A DNA stretch of 64,000 nucleotides from an uncultured Cohaesibacter sp. (GTDB lineage Bacteria > Pseudomonadota > Alphaproteobacteria > Rhizobiales > Cohaesibacteraceae), in contig NZ_OY762905.1 in NCBI RefSeq assembly GCF_963666525.1, forward strand, positions 3,017,501 through 3,081,500, written 5' to 3'. The translations under genes and the position numbers were made by a program. The notes under the pieces are model-generated. The model did not search any database and was not told the origin of the DNA. It saw only the letters and a list, made by a program, of their open reading frames with translations. Shown here in pieces: positions 27,428 through 36,803 of this stretch (the stretch's first letter is position 1; each line of letters starts with the position of its first letter).

Positions 27428-28402
27428 ATGACATTCAAGACCATAGCAGCCATCGCATTGCTCATGGCATCTAGCAGTTTCGTTCAGGCAAAAGAACTGA
27501 CCGGATACACCTATTCAGCCGTCTCCACCACCGCCGCGGTCAAGGGGATGAACCGTATCAGCGAGCGCATTGCCGAGCAGACCGGTGGCGATCTGACGAT
27601 CAAGGTGCATTTGGGCAAGACCCTTCAGATTGCATCGTCCGATATCACCCAGGCCGTGGGGGACGGCATTGTCGACTTCGCGGCCGACTATTTCTTTTCC
27701 GGCAACGTTCCGATCGCCCGTGTGCTCAATCTGCCGATGCTGATCGAGAATGAAGCGGAATGGAACAAGGCCTATGCCGCCATGGAACCCATTCTGAAGG
27801 AGGCTTTCGGCAAGCAGGGCGTGACGTTGCTGGGCAGCTACCGCTATCCGCAGCAGATCATCTTCTCGACGTTCGAAGTCAACAGTCTGGCTGACCTCAG
27901 TGGCCACAAGATCCGTGTGACTTCCCCTGAGCAGGGCAAGTTCATCGAAGAGTTTGGTGGTGCTCCGATCACCCTGTCCGGCAGTGAAGTGCCAACCTCT
28001 CTTGAGCGTGGTGTCATTGAAGGCGTGCTGACGGCAAGTGCTGGTGGAGCCAAGAACTGGCACGAGTTCCTGCCGTACAACTATCGCTTCCCGGTCAACT
28101 ACGGCAACTCGATGATTATCGCCAATACCGATGTCTTCAACGATCTGCCCGAAGACCAGCAAAAGGCTCTGGCTGCGATCGTGCAGGAGGAAGGGGTGAA
28201 AATCACCGCTGAGTTCCTCGAGGATGAGGAAACGCAGAAGGCTTCCCAGAAGGCTGCGGGCATGACCATCGTTGAAGCCAAGGACAGCGATGCCGCACTG
28301 GCGCGGGAAAAGCTGGCGCCATTCTGGGCCGAATGGGCCAACCAGAACGGCCCGGAGTATGAAGCGGCTCTGAAACTCGTTCGCGAAGCGATCGGTAAAT
28401 AG
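27428..28402 (+). CDS. TRAP transporter substrate-binding protein, DctP family
   Basis: A 324-aa periplasmic binding protein. The signal peptide ends about VQA (residue 21). The domain shows the DctP patterns LGKTLQIASSDITQAVGDGIVD and GHKIRVTSPEQGKF, where the arginine is the usual carboxylate-binding residue. The ATG with TTGGAGGAAATC upstream is used; the long ORF from 27263 overlaps the tctC gene. It is the first gene of a DctP-DctQ-DctM set. Confidence 0.92.
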   Translation: MTFKTIAAIALLMASSSFVQAKELTGYTYSAVSTTAAVKGMNRISERIAEQTGGDLTIKVHLGKTLQIASSDITQAVGDGIVDFAADYFFSGNVPIARVLNLPMLIENEAEWNKAYAAMEPILKEAFGKQGVTLLGSYRYPQQIIFSTFEVNSLADLSGHKIRVTSPEQGKFIEEFGGAPITLSGSEVPTSLERGVIEGVLTASAGGAKNWHEFLPYNYRFPVNYGNSMIIANTDVFNDLPEDQQKALAAIVQEEGVKITAEFLEDEETQKASQKAAGMTIVEAKDSDAALAREKLAPFWAEWANQNGPEYEAALKLVREAIGK

Positions 28403-28404
28403 CC

Positions 28405-28923
28405 ATGCGGGACACTCACACTTCAGGGCCGGCTTCGGCTGGCCCTGTCTTCGATCTGATTGCCAGTCTGACAAAGTGGATCACGGGATTTGTCCTGGTT
28501 GCTCTGGTCTGTCTGGTGTTCAGCGAAACCCTGCTGCGGGGGCTGGCCAATATCTCTCTGGGCTTCGTGGAAGAAGTCACCGGCTATTTTGTCGTCACAT
28601 TGACGTTTCTGGGAGCAGCCCTTGCGTTGCGCTCCGAGACCCTGTTTCAGGTCCATTTTCTGTTCGACGCCGTGCCTGATGGCGCTCAGGTCTGGATGAA
28701 ACGCTTTTTCGTGATCGTCTCACTGGTCGTATGTGGGATTCTGGCGATCAAGACACAGGATCTGGTGCTCAGTTCGCTGACGCGCGGCAAGTTTGCCCCG
28801 ACGGTCCTGCACACTCCTCTCTGGATTCCCCAGACGATCATGCCCTTCGGCTTTTCCCTGATTGGCATCTTTCTGTTTGAAAAACTGCTCCTTGGTCGGC
28901 GCAAGAAAGAGGAGCGGAACTGA
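28405..28923 (+). CDS. TRAP transporter small permease, DctQ family
   Basis: A 172-aa membrane protein with four predicted helices. It starts two bases after the DctP stop and overlaps the DctM start by one base. Together with DctM it forms the sodium-coupled membrane domain of the TRAP carrier. Confidence 0.9.
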   Translation: MRDTHTSGPASAGPVFDLIASLTKWITGFVLVALVCLVFSETLLRGLANISLGFVEEVTGYFVVTLTFLGAALALRSETLFQVHFLFDAVPDGAQVWMKRFFVIVSLVVCGILAIKTQDLVLSSLTRGKFAPTVLHTPLWIPQTIMPFGFSLIGIFLFEKLLLGRRKKEERN

Positions 28924-30215
28924 TGGACGCAATTCTTGCCTTTGGCCTGTTGATCGGCCTCATCCTTGGCGGCATGTGGGTCCAGTTCGCTGTCGCCGGT
29001 GCAGGTCTGTTCTATGTCTGGCTGCTGAAAGGCTTTTCCGGGTGGAAAGCCCTTGGGATTGTCAGTTGGGGCGCGGCCAACAGCTTCACCATTGCCGCTA
29101 TTCCGCTGTTTGTCCTGATGGCGGAAATCCTGCTGTGTTCAGGCCTGAGCACGCGCCTCTACAACGGTGTGGCCCCGTTCATTCGGAGACTGCCGGGAGG
29201 CCTGCTTCACACCAACATCGCCGGTAGCGGAATTTTCGCGGCCATTTCCGGCGGCAGTGCGCCAACGGCGGCAGCGATGTCAACGGTCGCGCTGCCGGAG
29301 CTTTCCGCAAGGGGGTATGACAAGCGTCTTGTCGCCGGGTCGCTGGCTGCGGGCGGAACGCTGGGTATTCTCATCCCGCCATCGATCACGATGATCATCT
29401 ATTCGACCTTCACCGAAACGTCGATCGCGCGGCTGTTTGCGGCGGGCCTTCTGCCCGGCATCCTGCTCGCCATGCTCTACATGAGCTTCATCATGGTGCG
29501 AGTTCTGATCAACCCGAAGCTGGCACCAAAACAGACCGAACGTGCCTCCTCTGACGAGATTGTCCGCTCCTTCTTCGACATTTTTCCGTTCCTGTTGCTG
29601 ATCTTCATCGTGCTTGGAAGCATCTATGGCGGTCTGGCAACGCCAACAGAAGCAGGAGCCGTTGGCGTGATCGGGGCCACCCTGATCGCCGCGCTCTACA
29701 AACGGCTCAGCCGGGAGCTGCTTGCAACAGCCCTCAAACGCACGGTGACAATGAGCGGCAATATTCTGTTCATCGTCTTCTGCTCCATGATCTTTGCCTA
29801 TGCCACGGCCCTGTCCGGCATTGGCGAGAGCCTTGTGGCCGTGCTGCAGGATGCCAACGTATCGCGTTTTGCCTTCCTGATCATCATCATGGTGTTCTTT
29901 GCCATTCTGGGCTGCTTCATGGAAGGGCTTGGCATGATCGCGATCATCGTACCGGTGATCTTTCCTGCCCTTCAGGCTCTGGGCATCGACCCGATCTGGT
30001 TCGGCGTGTTTGTGGTGATTCTTGTCGAGCTTGGCCAGATCACACCACCGCTCGGGGTCATCCTGTTCGTGGTGGCCAGTTCCTCAAAGGAGGTGAAGGT
30101 GGAAGACGTCATTCTTGGGACGATTCCGTTCTTCGGCATTATTCTGCTGTTCCTGTTGCTGCTGATCGCCTTCCCGCAGATCGCGCTGTTCCTTCCAACT
30201 TTGACATTGGGCTGA
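28923..30215 (+). CDS. TRAP transporter large permease, DctM family
   Basis: A 430-aa membrane protein of standard DctM length, with about 12 hydrophobic segments and the family signatures PLFVLMAEIL, ISGGSAPTAAAMS and GQITPPLGVILF. Its start overlaps the DctQ stop, so it is translationally coupled. It completes the second carrier type encoded in this operon. Confidence 0.93.
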   Translation: MDAILAFGLLIGLILGGMWVQFAVAGAGLFYVWLLKGFSGWKALGIVSWGAANSFTIAAIPLFVLMAEILLCSGLSTRLYNGVAPFIRRLPGGLLHTNIAGSGIFAAISGGSAPTAAAMSTVALPELSARGYDKRLVAGSLAAGGTLGILIPPSITMIIYSTFTETSIARLFAAGLLPGILLAMLYMSFIMVRVLINPKLAPKQTERASSDEIVRSFFDIFPFLLLIFIVLGSIYGGLATPTEAGAVGVIGATLIAALYKRLSRELLATALKRTVTMSGNILFIVFCSMIFAYATALSGIGESLVAVLQDANVSRFAFLIIIMVFFAILGCFMEGLGMIAIIVPVIFPALQALGIDPIWFGVFVVILVELGQITPPLGVILFVVASSSKEVKVEDVILGTIPFFGIILLFLLLLIAFPQIALFLPTLTLG

Positions 30216-30220
30216 CTGAA

Positions 30221-31165
30221 ATGAAAAGCATCTTTCCTGAACCCGTCGTGATCGAGGCCGAGGTCTTTACGGAATTGCCCGCCGATCTCCGCCGTCCCGG
30301 AGTTCCCTCCTATTGGGCTTCCCGCAACAAGCGGGGGGCGACAGTGGACAGCTTCATTGAGGGGCCTTCCTTTGATCGGGCTGGCAATCTGTGGTTCGTC
30401 GACATCCCGTTCGGACGTATCTTTCGTGCCGATCCGTCCGGGGCTGTCGCCCAGATGGCTGAATTCGACGGACAACCCAACGGTCTGAAGATCCACAGGG
30501 ATGGCCGGATATTCATTGCCGATTATCAGAACGGTATTCTCAATCTGGACCCTGAAACCGGGGCCGTTACAACCGCGCTGAAAGACTGCGATACGGAAGG
30601 CTTCAAGGGCTGCAATGATCTGCATTTTGGCAGGGATGGGGCGCTCTATTTTACCGATCAGGGCCAGACCGGCCTTCAGGATCCCACTGGCAGGGTCTAC
30701 CGCTGGGTCCCGGTGACCGACACGCTGACCTGCCTGATTGACAAGGTCCCCAGTCCAAACGGTCTGGTGCTCGACCAGAATGAGCACACGCTCTATCTGG
30801 CGGTGACCCGCGCTAATGCAGTCTGGCGATTGCCCCTGTCTCCAAGTGGTCGGGTCAACAAGGCAGGCCTGTTTCTTCAGTTCAATGGTGGGCGAGCCGG
30901 ACCGGACGGCCTGGCGTTGACGGCACAGAATGGTGTTGTCGTTTGCCAGACCGGTCTGGGGCTGGTCTGGGTGTATGATGCGCTTGGTCGTCCGGTCGCC
31001 GTTGTCCGCTCACCACGGGGGTTGGGCACGACCAACTGTGCTTTTGGCGGCCCGGGCAACCGTTCCCTCTTCATCACCGAATCGGATTCTGGGAGCATCC
31101 TGCGTGCCGATTTCCCTGAAGAGCTGGGTATCTCAGGCGAACCGATGTTCGCCCACGCCGACTAG
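30221..31165 (+). CDS. SMP-30/gluconolactonase/LRE family protein
   Basis: A 314-aa six-bladed beta-propeller lactonase. Conserved parts are FDRAGNLWFVD, QPNGLKIHRDG, CNDLHFGRDGALYFTD and SPNGLVLD, which contain the Asn and Asp ligands of the metal centre known in gluconolactonases. It is cytoplasmic, with no signal peptide. It follows the TRAP genes by 5 bases and is the last gene of the operon. It likely hydrolyses a sugar-acid or related lactone. Confidence 0.9.
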   Translation: MKSIFPEPVVIEAEVFTELPADLRRPGVPSYWASRNKRGATVDSFIEGPSFDRAGNLWFVDIPFGRIFRADPSGAVAQMAEFDGQPNGLKIHRDGRIFIADYQNGILNLDPETGAVTTALKDCDTEGFKGCNDLHFGRDGALYFTDQGQTGLQDPTGRVYRWVPVTDTLTCLIDKVPSPNGLVLDQNEHTLYLAVTRANAVWRLPLSPSGRVNKAGLFLQFNGGRAGPDGLALTAQNGVVVCQTGLGLVWVYDALGRPVAVVRSPRGLGTTNCAFGGPGNRSLFITESDSGSILRADFPEELGISGEPMFAHAD

Positions 31166-31222
31166 CAGAGCCGGAGCACTCTCCTGCACAGATCGGTCAG
31201 GCAAACGACGTTTGTCAGTGGC

Positions 31223-31888
31223 TCAGACGCTGGAGAGTGTTTTCAACAGACTGATGCGCTGCATGCGTCCGCGCCGGACATGGCGTCGGGCGGCATCTTC
31301 GGCCGCGGTCGTGTTTCCATCCTCGATCGCCTGATAGATCTCTTCATGGTCCTTGAGCGACCAGGTGTTGTAGTCATATCGCCCTTGCGTTGTGCCGCGG
31401 ATCATGCCCGCGGAGACCAGAAGGATCTCGGCACTGCGCAGCAGATAGCGATTGCTGGCGATTTTGTATACACAACGATGGAAACGGTCATTGATATCGA
31501 GGAAATCAGTCTCATCGGTCGCTCCGCGGCGCTGTTCGTCCAGAATGCCGCGCAATTCGATCAGATCCTTCGTGGTTGCCTTCTTGGCAGCCAGCTTGGC
31601 GGCAAGGCATTCGACGGCCTCGCGCATGTCATAGATCTCTTCGGCCCGTTCGATATCGATCGGCGCGACGATAATGCGTCCGCTTTCCACCGTAGTCAGA
31701 AATCCCTCGTTCAGAAGGCGGCGAATGGCCTCGCGAGCAGGGGTTCGGCTGACCTGAAAGCGATCACATATCTCGGCTTCACTGATGCGCTGGCCGGAAA
31801 TAAAAGCACCATCACGCAGCAACTCTCGCACTTTTGCATACACTTGATCGCTCAGCGGTAGGTCTGTCAATTCCTGCTCTGATTGCAT
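31223..31888 (-). CDS. GntR-family regulator, FCD subfamily
   Basis: A 221-aa regulator with an N-terminal winged helix (SRTPAREAIRRLL) and a C-terminal all-helical FCD ligand domain that usually binds small carboxylic acids. It converges on the SMP-30 gene and diverges from the second dehydrogenase-RraA-Tct cassette, which it probably regulates. The divergent gap holds AATGTATAC (31982-31990) and other ATAC half-sites typical of GntR operators. Confidence 0.92.
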   Translation of the reverse strand: MQSEQELTDLPLSDQVYAKVRELLRDGAFISGQRISEAEICDRFQVSRTPAREAIRRLLNEGFLTTVESGRIIVAPIDIERAEEIYDMREAVECLAAKLAAKKATTKDLIELRGILDEQRRGATDETDFLDINDRFHRCVYKIASNRYLLRSAEILLVSAGMIRGTTQGRYDYNTWSLKDHEEIYQAIEDGNTTAAEDAARRHVRRGRMQRISLLKTLSSV

Positions 31889-32013
31889 GCGTAAAAAACT
31901 CCCACGAATTCAACTGGATAAAAGATATACCCTTTCATCTGCAGATTGTAAATGTATTTTATGTTTGACTTTTATCCTAATAATGTATACGAAAAATACA
32001 AAGAATACCAAAA
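31889..32013. promoter_or_regulatory. Divergent control region with candidate GntR sites
   Basis: AT-rich gap between gntR and the second dehydrogenase gene. It has TTGACT (31965-31970) followed at short spacing by TATACG, the palindrome ATCTGCAGAT (31937-31946), and ATAC-type half-sites GATATACC, AATGTATAC and GAATACC. The candidate -10 overlaps GTATAC, which would suit repression. Confidence 0.45.
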
Positions 32014-33033
32014 ATGGATACGGAATCGATGAGCGCTGAAAAGCAAAAAATTCTGGTCACGCGCAGCCGCATTGATAGCTCTGCTGTAGACCTGCTCAGT
32101 GAAAACGGCTTCGAATGCATCTTCTCGCCGCCTTACGCCAAGCCGGAAGAAGTCATTGAGACAGCCAAAAGCAACAATGTTTGTGCCATCATGGTCTCCC
32201 AGGGCAAGATTACCGACGCCGTCATTCGGGCGTCCGGCAATGTCAAGGTGATTGCCAAGCACGGCAGCGGGGTGAACAACATCAATATCGCCGCCGCCGA
32301 AAAGCTCGGTATTCCTGTATACAGGGCCGCCGGCGCCAACGCCCGAGCCGTGGCTGAGCACGCCATTGCCCTCATCCTGTCCCTGCGCAAATCCTTGCCC
32401 TACCTCTCCGAGGCGACCAGAGGCGGCAACTGGCTCAAGGGGTCCTTTATCGGCAAGGATTTCGGCGGCACCAAACTGGGTCTCATCGGCTTTGGTGCCA
32501 TCGGCCGCGAAGTGGCCAGCATGGCCATGGGGCTGGGCATGGAAGTCTCCGCATTCGACCCGGCGCTTCTGGCCAACGGTGGGGCGTCCTGTCCGGAAGG
32601 GGTATCGGCTGTTGCCGACATGGACGACATCATCTGCAACTGCGACGTGATTTCCCTGCATTGCCCGCTGGTTCCTGCAACCCGGCATCTGGTGAACAGC
32701 GAATTCCTCAAGAAGATGCAGCCTCATGCGGCCATCGTGAACACCGCCCGGGGTGGCATGATCGACGAGGACGCTCTGGCTGATGCACTGGAAAGCGGTG
32801 AGATCGCCGGAGCCGGTGTAGACAGCTTCGAACAGGAGCCGCCCGCTGCCGACGCCAAGCTTTTCAAGGCTCCCAATCTGATTGTCACGCCTCATGCTGC
32901 CGGCCTCACGCCGGGTGCGGAGCGCAACATGGCGACCATGGCGGCCCGTTTCATCATTGACCATCTTGAAGGTCGGGAAATAAATCCCGCCTTTCTGGCA
33001 ACTTCCGCCGCGCTCGGCGGTCTGCAAGAATAG
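32014..33033 (+). CDS. D-isomer-specific 2-hydroxyacid dehydrogenase (second copy)
   Basis: A 339-aa NAD-dependent dehydrogenase paralogous to the 20645 gene. The nucleotide-binding loop is GFGAIG and the catalytic residues are in NTARGG, QEPPAAD and TPHAAG. The start is uncertain: ATG 32014 and ATG 32029 both lack a strong ribosome site. It heads a five-gene cassette in the same order as the first part of the larger operon. It probably oxidises or reduces the acid carried by the adjacent TTT system. Confidence 0.92.
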   Translation: MDTESMSAEKQKILVTRSRIDSSAVDLLSENGFECIFSPPYAKPEEVIETAKSNNVCAIMVSQGKITDAVIRASGNVKVIAKHGSGVNNINIAAAEKLGIPVYRAAGANARAVAEHAIALILSLRKSLPYLSEATRGGNWLKGSFIGKDFGGTKLGLIGFGAIGREVASMAMGLGMEVSAFDPALLANGGASCPEGVSAVADMDDIICNCDVISLHCPLVPATRHLVNSEFLKKMQPHAAIVNTARGGMIDEDALADALESGEIAGAGVDSFEQEPPAADAKLFKAPNLIVTPHAAGLTPGAERNMATMAARFIIDHLEGREINPAFLATSAALGGLQE

Positions 33034-33041
33034 GAGTAAAC

Positions 33042-33719
33042 ATGGCTGAAGGTTTCAGAATCAAGGAAAGTTGGGACCGGGTTGCCCCGGACCTGATTGC
33101 CCGCGCTGCCAAACTGCCAGTGTCCAACATCAGCGACGTCATGAATCGCCACACAGGGGCCCCTGCAAGCATGCGCCCCCGGCATCGTCAAGGCGTTCTC
33201 GCTGGCCCCGCCCTCACCGTCAGTGTCCGTCCTGGAGACAATCTGATGCTACACAAGGCCCTCGTCATGGCCCAGCCCGGCGATGTGATCGTCGTCGACG
33301 CCGGTGGTGCGCTCGATAACGCCATCATGGGTGAACTCATGCTGGCTCGTGGCGTTGTTTCCAAGATCGCCGGTGTAGCCATCTGGGGTGCCATCCGCGA
33401 TCTGGAGAGCATCAGCAAACAGGATGTGCCCGTCTTCTCCAGCGGCATCAGCCACCGTGGCCCCTACAAGGACGGCCCGGGCGAAATCGGCTTCCCCATC
33501 GCAATCGGCAACATGATGGTCAATCCCGGTGATCTCATCGTTGGTGACTGGGACGGACTTGTCTGTCTGCCAAAGGACAGCGCCGCAGCAATTCTCGACC
33601 GTGCTGACAAAAAGCACGCTGCCGAAGAACGTCAATATCAGACCACCATTGAAGGCAAATACAATGGTGATTGGATTGACAAGAATCTCAAGGAGCTCGG
33701 GTGCGAATTCATCGCATAA
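33042..33719 (+). CDS. RraA-family aldolase-like protein (second copy)
   Basis: A 225-aa RraA-fold protein starting 8 bases after the dehydrogenase stop. It has GDVIVVDAGG, GELMLARG and the catalytic-type IRDLES, and shares SHRGPYKDGPGEI with the 21658 paralogue. A function as metal-dependent aldolase or decarboxylase on a 2-keto acid fits its place behind a hydroxyacid dehydrogenase. Confidence 0.85.
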   Translation: MAEGFRIKESWDRVAPDLIARAAKLPVSNISDVMNRHTGAPASMRPRHRQGVLAGPALTVSVRPGDNLMLHKALVMAQPGDVIVVDAGGALDNAIMGELMLARGVVSKIAGVAIWGAIRDLESISKQDVPVFSSGISHRGPYKDGPGEIGFPIAIGNMMVNPGDLIVGDWDGLVCLPKDSAAAILDRADKKHAAEERQYQTTIEGKYNGDWIDKNLKELGCEFIA

Positions 33720-33782
33720 CGCCTGAGCCATCACGAAAACCAGACGATAGTCATCGATACTCAATAGGGAGGAACCTGATCG

Positions 33783-34748
33783 ATGTTTTCCAAATCACTC
33801 AAAACGGCAGCTGTCTTTTCGGCGCTCGTAGTTGCTGCGATTCTGCCTGTGAAAGCTGCTGACTTTCCAACCCGCGGCATTGAATTTGTAGCCGGGTACG
33901 GCCCGGGTGGCGGACATGACACCATGCTGCGTTCCATGGCCAAGATCATCCGCGAAACCAAACTTGTCGACGCATCCATCAACGTTGTCAACAAACCCGG
34001 CGGCGGTGGTGCCACTTCGCTTGGCTACCTCAGCAGCCACGCAGGCGACGGCCACTATCTGATGGCAGCCACTTCGTCCTTCATCACCACGCCTCTGACA
34101 GCAGATGTTGGCCTGAGCTACAAGGATTTCACGCCGATCGCGCGTCTGGGTATCGACCCGACCCTGCTCGTCGTGCCTTCTTCGTCCCCCATCAAGAGCC
34201 TTGACGACATCAAGAACGCCGGTCGTGTGCTCAACGTTGCCGGCGGTGGCCGTGGTCAGATCGAACATATCGCAACCATCATGGTCTCCGAGGCCATGGG
34301 CGTGAAACTGAACTTCATTCCGTTCCAGGGCGATGGTGAAGTGGCCAGTGCATTGCTTGGTGGTCAGGTCGATTTTGCCATGATCAACCCGGGTGCCGTG
34401 TCCGAGTTCATCAAGAGCGGTCGCATGACGGCCATTGCCATTTCCACCGAAGAACGCGCCGAAATGTTCCCGGACGTGCCGACCTTCAAGGAAAAGGGCT
34501 ATGACGTGGTTGCGTCGGTCTTCCGTGGTGTTGTTGCTGCCAAGGATATTCCGGCAGAAGCCAAGGCCTATCTGACCGATCTGGTTGAACGCCTGCAGGC
34601 AACGCCGGAATGGAAAACCCAGTATCTGCAGCCGAACGGGATCATTGCTGGTTATCTCGATGCCGATGCCTTTGCTGCCTATCTGGAGCAGACCAACAGC
34701 ATCTATCAAACCAACCTGTCCAATCTTGGTCTTCTCAAGAAGAACTGA
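33783..34748 (+). CDS. TctC-type binding protein (third)
   Basis: A 321-aa TTT receptor with a signal peptide ending about VKA (residue 22) and the family opening DFPTRGIEFVAGYGPGGGHD. It is more distant from the other two TctC proteins than they are from each other (GYGPGGGHD against GYSAGGGTD), suggesting a different ligand. GGGAGGAAC lies upstream of the ATG. The stop overlaps the tctB start (TGATG). Confidence 0.92.
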   Translation: MFSKSLKTAAVFSALVVAAILPVKAADFPTRGIEFVAGYGPGGGHDTMLRSMAKIIRETKLVDASINVVNKPGGGGATSLGYLSSHAGDGHYLMAATSSFITTPLTADVGLSYKDFTPIARLGIDPTLLVVPSSSPIKSLDDIKNAGRVLNVAGGGRGQIEHIATIMVSEAMGVKLNFIPFQGDGEVASALLGGQVDFAMINPGAVSEFIKSGRMTAIAISTEERAEMFPDVPTFKEKGYDVVASVFRGVVAAKDIPAEAKAYLTDLVERLQATPEWKTQYLQPNGIIAGYLDADAFAAYLEQTNSIYQTNLSNLGLLKKN

Positions 34749-35203
34749 TGAACACAATGAAAACAACAGAAATCATATTTCTGGCAATACTGGCGGCTTT
34801 TGCCGCCAGTCTTTCGATCGGTTCGATCGATCTGAAATATGCCGACGAATTCTCATTCGGCCCGGGGTTCATCCCGATGAATGTGGGTATTCTGCTGCTG
34901 GCGTGCTGTGTCTTTCAGGCTCTGAAAAGCTTTCTCAAGGGCAGACAGGCCAAGACTGAGGACCAGGATCACGAAGGGGAGGCACCCAACATCGCAGGTC
35001 TCGTGATTACCACGGGGATCATCATTGTTGGCATCGCCGCCATGGCTTTGGGATCTGTTCTGGCACCGATCTTCGCAATGATTGTGCTGTTGTCCTGGCG
35101 CGTGGCCAACCATCCCATCGCCAACTCGCTGTTTGTCGGGGCCGCCACCACGGCCGTCATCTATGTCATCTTTGCCGTTTGGCTGAACCTGCCGGTCATC
35201 TGA
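34748..35203 (+). CDS. TctB-type small membrane subunit (second)
   Basis: A 151-aa protein with about four membrane helices, the first at residues 8-25. The ATG in the TGATG overlap with tctC is used; an in-frame extension to 34610 lies inside tctC and is rejected. Here, unlike the first cassette, no hairpin separates tctC from tctB. Confidence 0.88.
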   Translation: MNTMKTTEIIFLAILAAFAASLSIGSIDLKYADEFSFGPGFIPMNVGILLLACCVFQALKSFLKGRQAKTEDQDHEGEAPNIAGLVITTGIIIVGIAAMALGSVLAPIFAMIVLLSWRVANHPIANSLFVGAATTAVIYVIFAVWLNLPVI

Positions 35204-35234
35204 GCCGCAGAAAACTATCCACGGGACGAAAAGC

Positions 35235-36749
35235 ATGCTGGATTCGTTATCTCATCTGATGCTGGCGTTCACTGACGTCGCTACGCCGGAAAACCTGCTG
35301 CTGATCTTTGTTGCAGGTCTGATCGGTACGCTCGTTGGCGCTCTGCCCGGTCTTGGGCCGTCAGCCGGTATCGCTCTGATGATGCCTCTCACCTTCGGGA
35401 TGAACCCGATCTCGGGTCTGTCGTTGTTGACCGGGGTTTACATGGGCACCATGTATGGCGGACGTCTGACTGCCATTCTCATCAATACGCCAGGTGACGC
35501 GCCTGCCATCGTGACGGCCATGGAAGGCTATCCGATGATGCAGAAGGGGCTGGGTGGCCAGGCACTTGGCATCTCGGCCATCGCTTCCTTTGTCGGCGGC
35601 ATCTTCGGCTTGCTGATGCTCATCTTCTTTGCGCCGATCATCGCCGAATATGCCATCTTCCTCGGGCCTCCCGAATATTTCATGCTGATGCTGCTTGGTC
35701 TGAGCATGATCATCGTGCTGGCCGGTTCCGATCCGTTGAAGGCTCTGATTGCCACTGCAGCCGGGGTTCTGCTGAGCACGATCGGCAGTGACTATGTATC
35801 CGGTAACGTTCGCTTTGCGGTTGTGCCTGAACTCATCGAAGGGGTCGACTTTGTTGCCGTCATCATCGGCCTGTTCGGCATCGGCGAGGTGTTGGTCAAT
35901 GTCGAGGAACGCATCCGCCTCAACATGGGCAAGCCCAAGTTCAAGTTCAGCGAATTCATCCCCGGCTGGGCTGAGCTGAGGCATATCAGCTTCCCGACGC
36001 TGCGCGGCTCCGTGATCGGCACGGCCATCGGTGTGCTGCCCGGTGCAGGGGCGACCATCGCCACCTTCATTGCCTATATCACCGAGAAGAAGCTCTCCCG
36101 CCAACCCGACAATTTTGGCAAGGGAGCCTCTGAAGGTCTGGCAAGTCCGGAAGCTGCCAACAATGCTGCAGTTCCCGGTTCGCTCATTCCGCTGCTCACT
36201 CTTGGCATTCCCGGCTCTGGTGGCACCGCCATCATGCTCGGCGCCCTGATCATGTTCGGCCTCAACCCGGGCCCGATGCTGATGATCCAGTCAGCCGATA
36301 TCGTCTGGGGCACCATCGCCGGTCTGACAATCGCCAACCTGTTCCTGCTGGCATCCAACATTCTGCTCATTCCGGTTTTCGTGAATGCCTTGAGATTGAT
36401 CCAGAACCACCTCAACGCGATCGTCGTTGCCTTCTGTCTGGTGGGGGCTTTCTCCATCAACTACGGCACCTTCGACGTCTGGATTACTGCCATTTTCGGC
36501 ATCATCGGCTACCTGATGAAACGGGCCAACTACCCGACCGGGCCATTCATTCTGGCTCTGGTTCTGGCGCCTCTGGCGGAAAACTACCTGCGCCAGTCGA
36601 TCATGTTGGGGCAGGGATCCTGGGGGATCTTTGTACAGAAGCCTCTGACCATGACCTTTACGATCCTGGTTCTGGGGGTGGTGGCCTTTGGCCTCGCCAA
36701 GGCTCCCTTCACCAGCTATCTTCGTAAAAAGCGTCTGCAAGCAGCCTGA
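35235..36749 (+). CDS. TctA-type large membrane subunit (second)
   Basis: A 504-aa channel subunit with about 11-12 membrane segments and motifs GALPGLGPSAGIAL and VLPGAGATIATF. It is the last gene of the cassette; a strong terminator follows at 36804. Confidence 0.93.
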   Translation: MLDSLSHLMLAFTDVATPENLLLIFVAGLIGTLVGALPGLGPSAGIALMMPLTFGMNPISGLSLLTGVYMGTMYGGRLTAILINTPGDAPAIVTAMEGYPMMQKGLGGQALGISAIASFVGGIFGLLMLIFFAPIIAEYAIFLGPPEYFMLMLLGLSMIIVLAGSDPLKALIATAAGVLLSTIGSDYVSGNVRFAVVPELIEGVDFVAVIIGLFGIGEVLVNVEERIRLNMGKPKFKFSEFIPGWAELRHISFPTLRGSVIGTAIGVLPGAGATIATFIAYITEKKLSRQPDNFGKGASEGLASPEAANNAAVPGSLIPLLTLGIPGSGGTAIMLGALIMFGLNPGPMLMIQSADIVWGTIAGLTIANLFLLASNILLIPVFVNALRLIQNHLNAIVVAFCLVGAFSINYGTFDVWITAIFGIIGYLMKRANYPTGPFILALVLAPLAENYLRQSIMLGQGSWGIFVQKPLTMTFTILVLGVVAFGLAKAPFTSYLRKKRLQAA

Positions 36750-36803
36750 GCCAACTGCGCGCCTTTCCCCGCGAGGCGATCAAGGGGCATCATGCTTGAA
36801 ACT

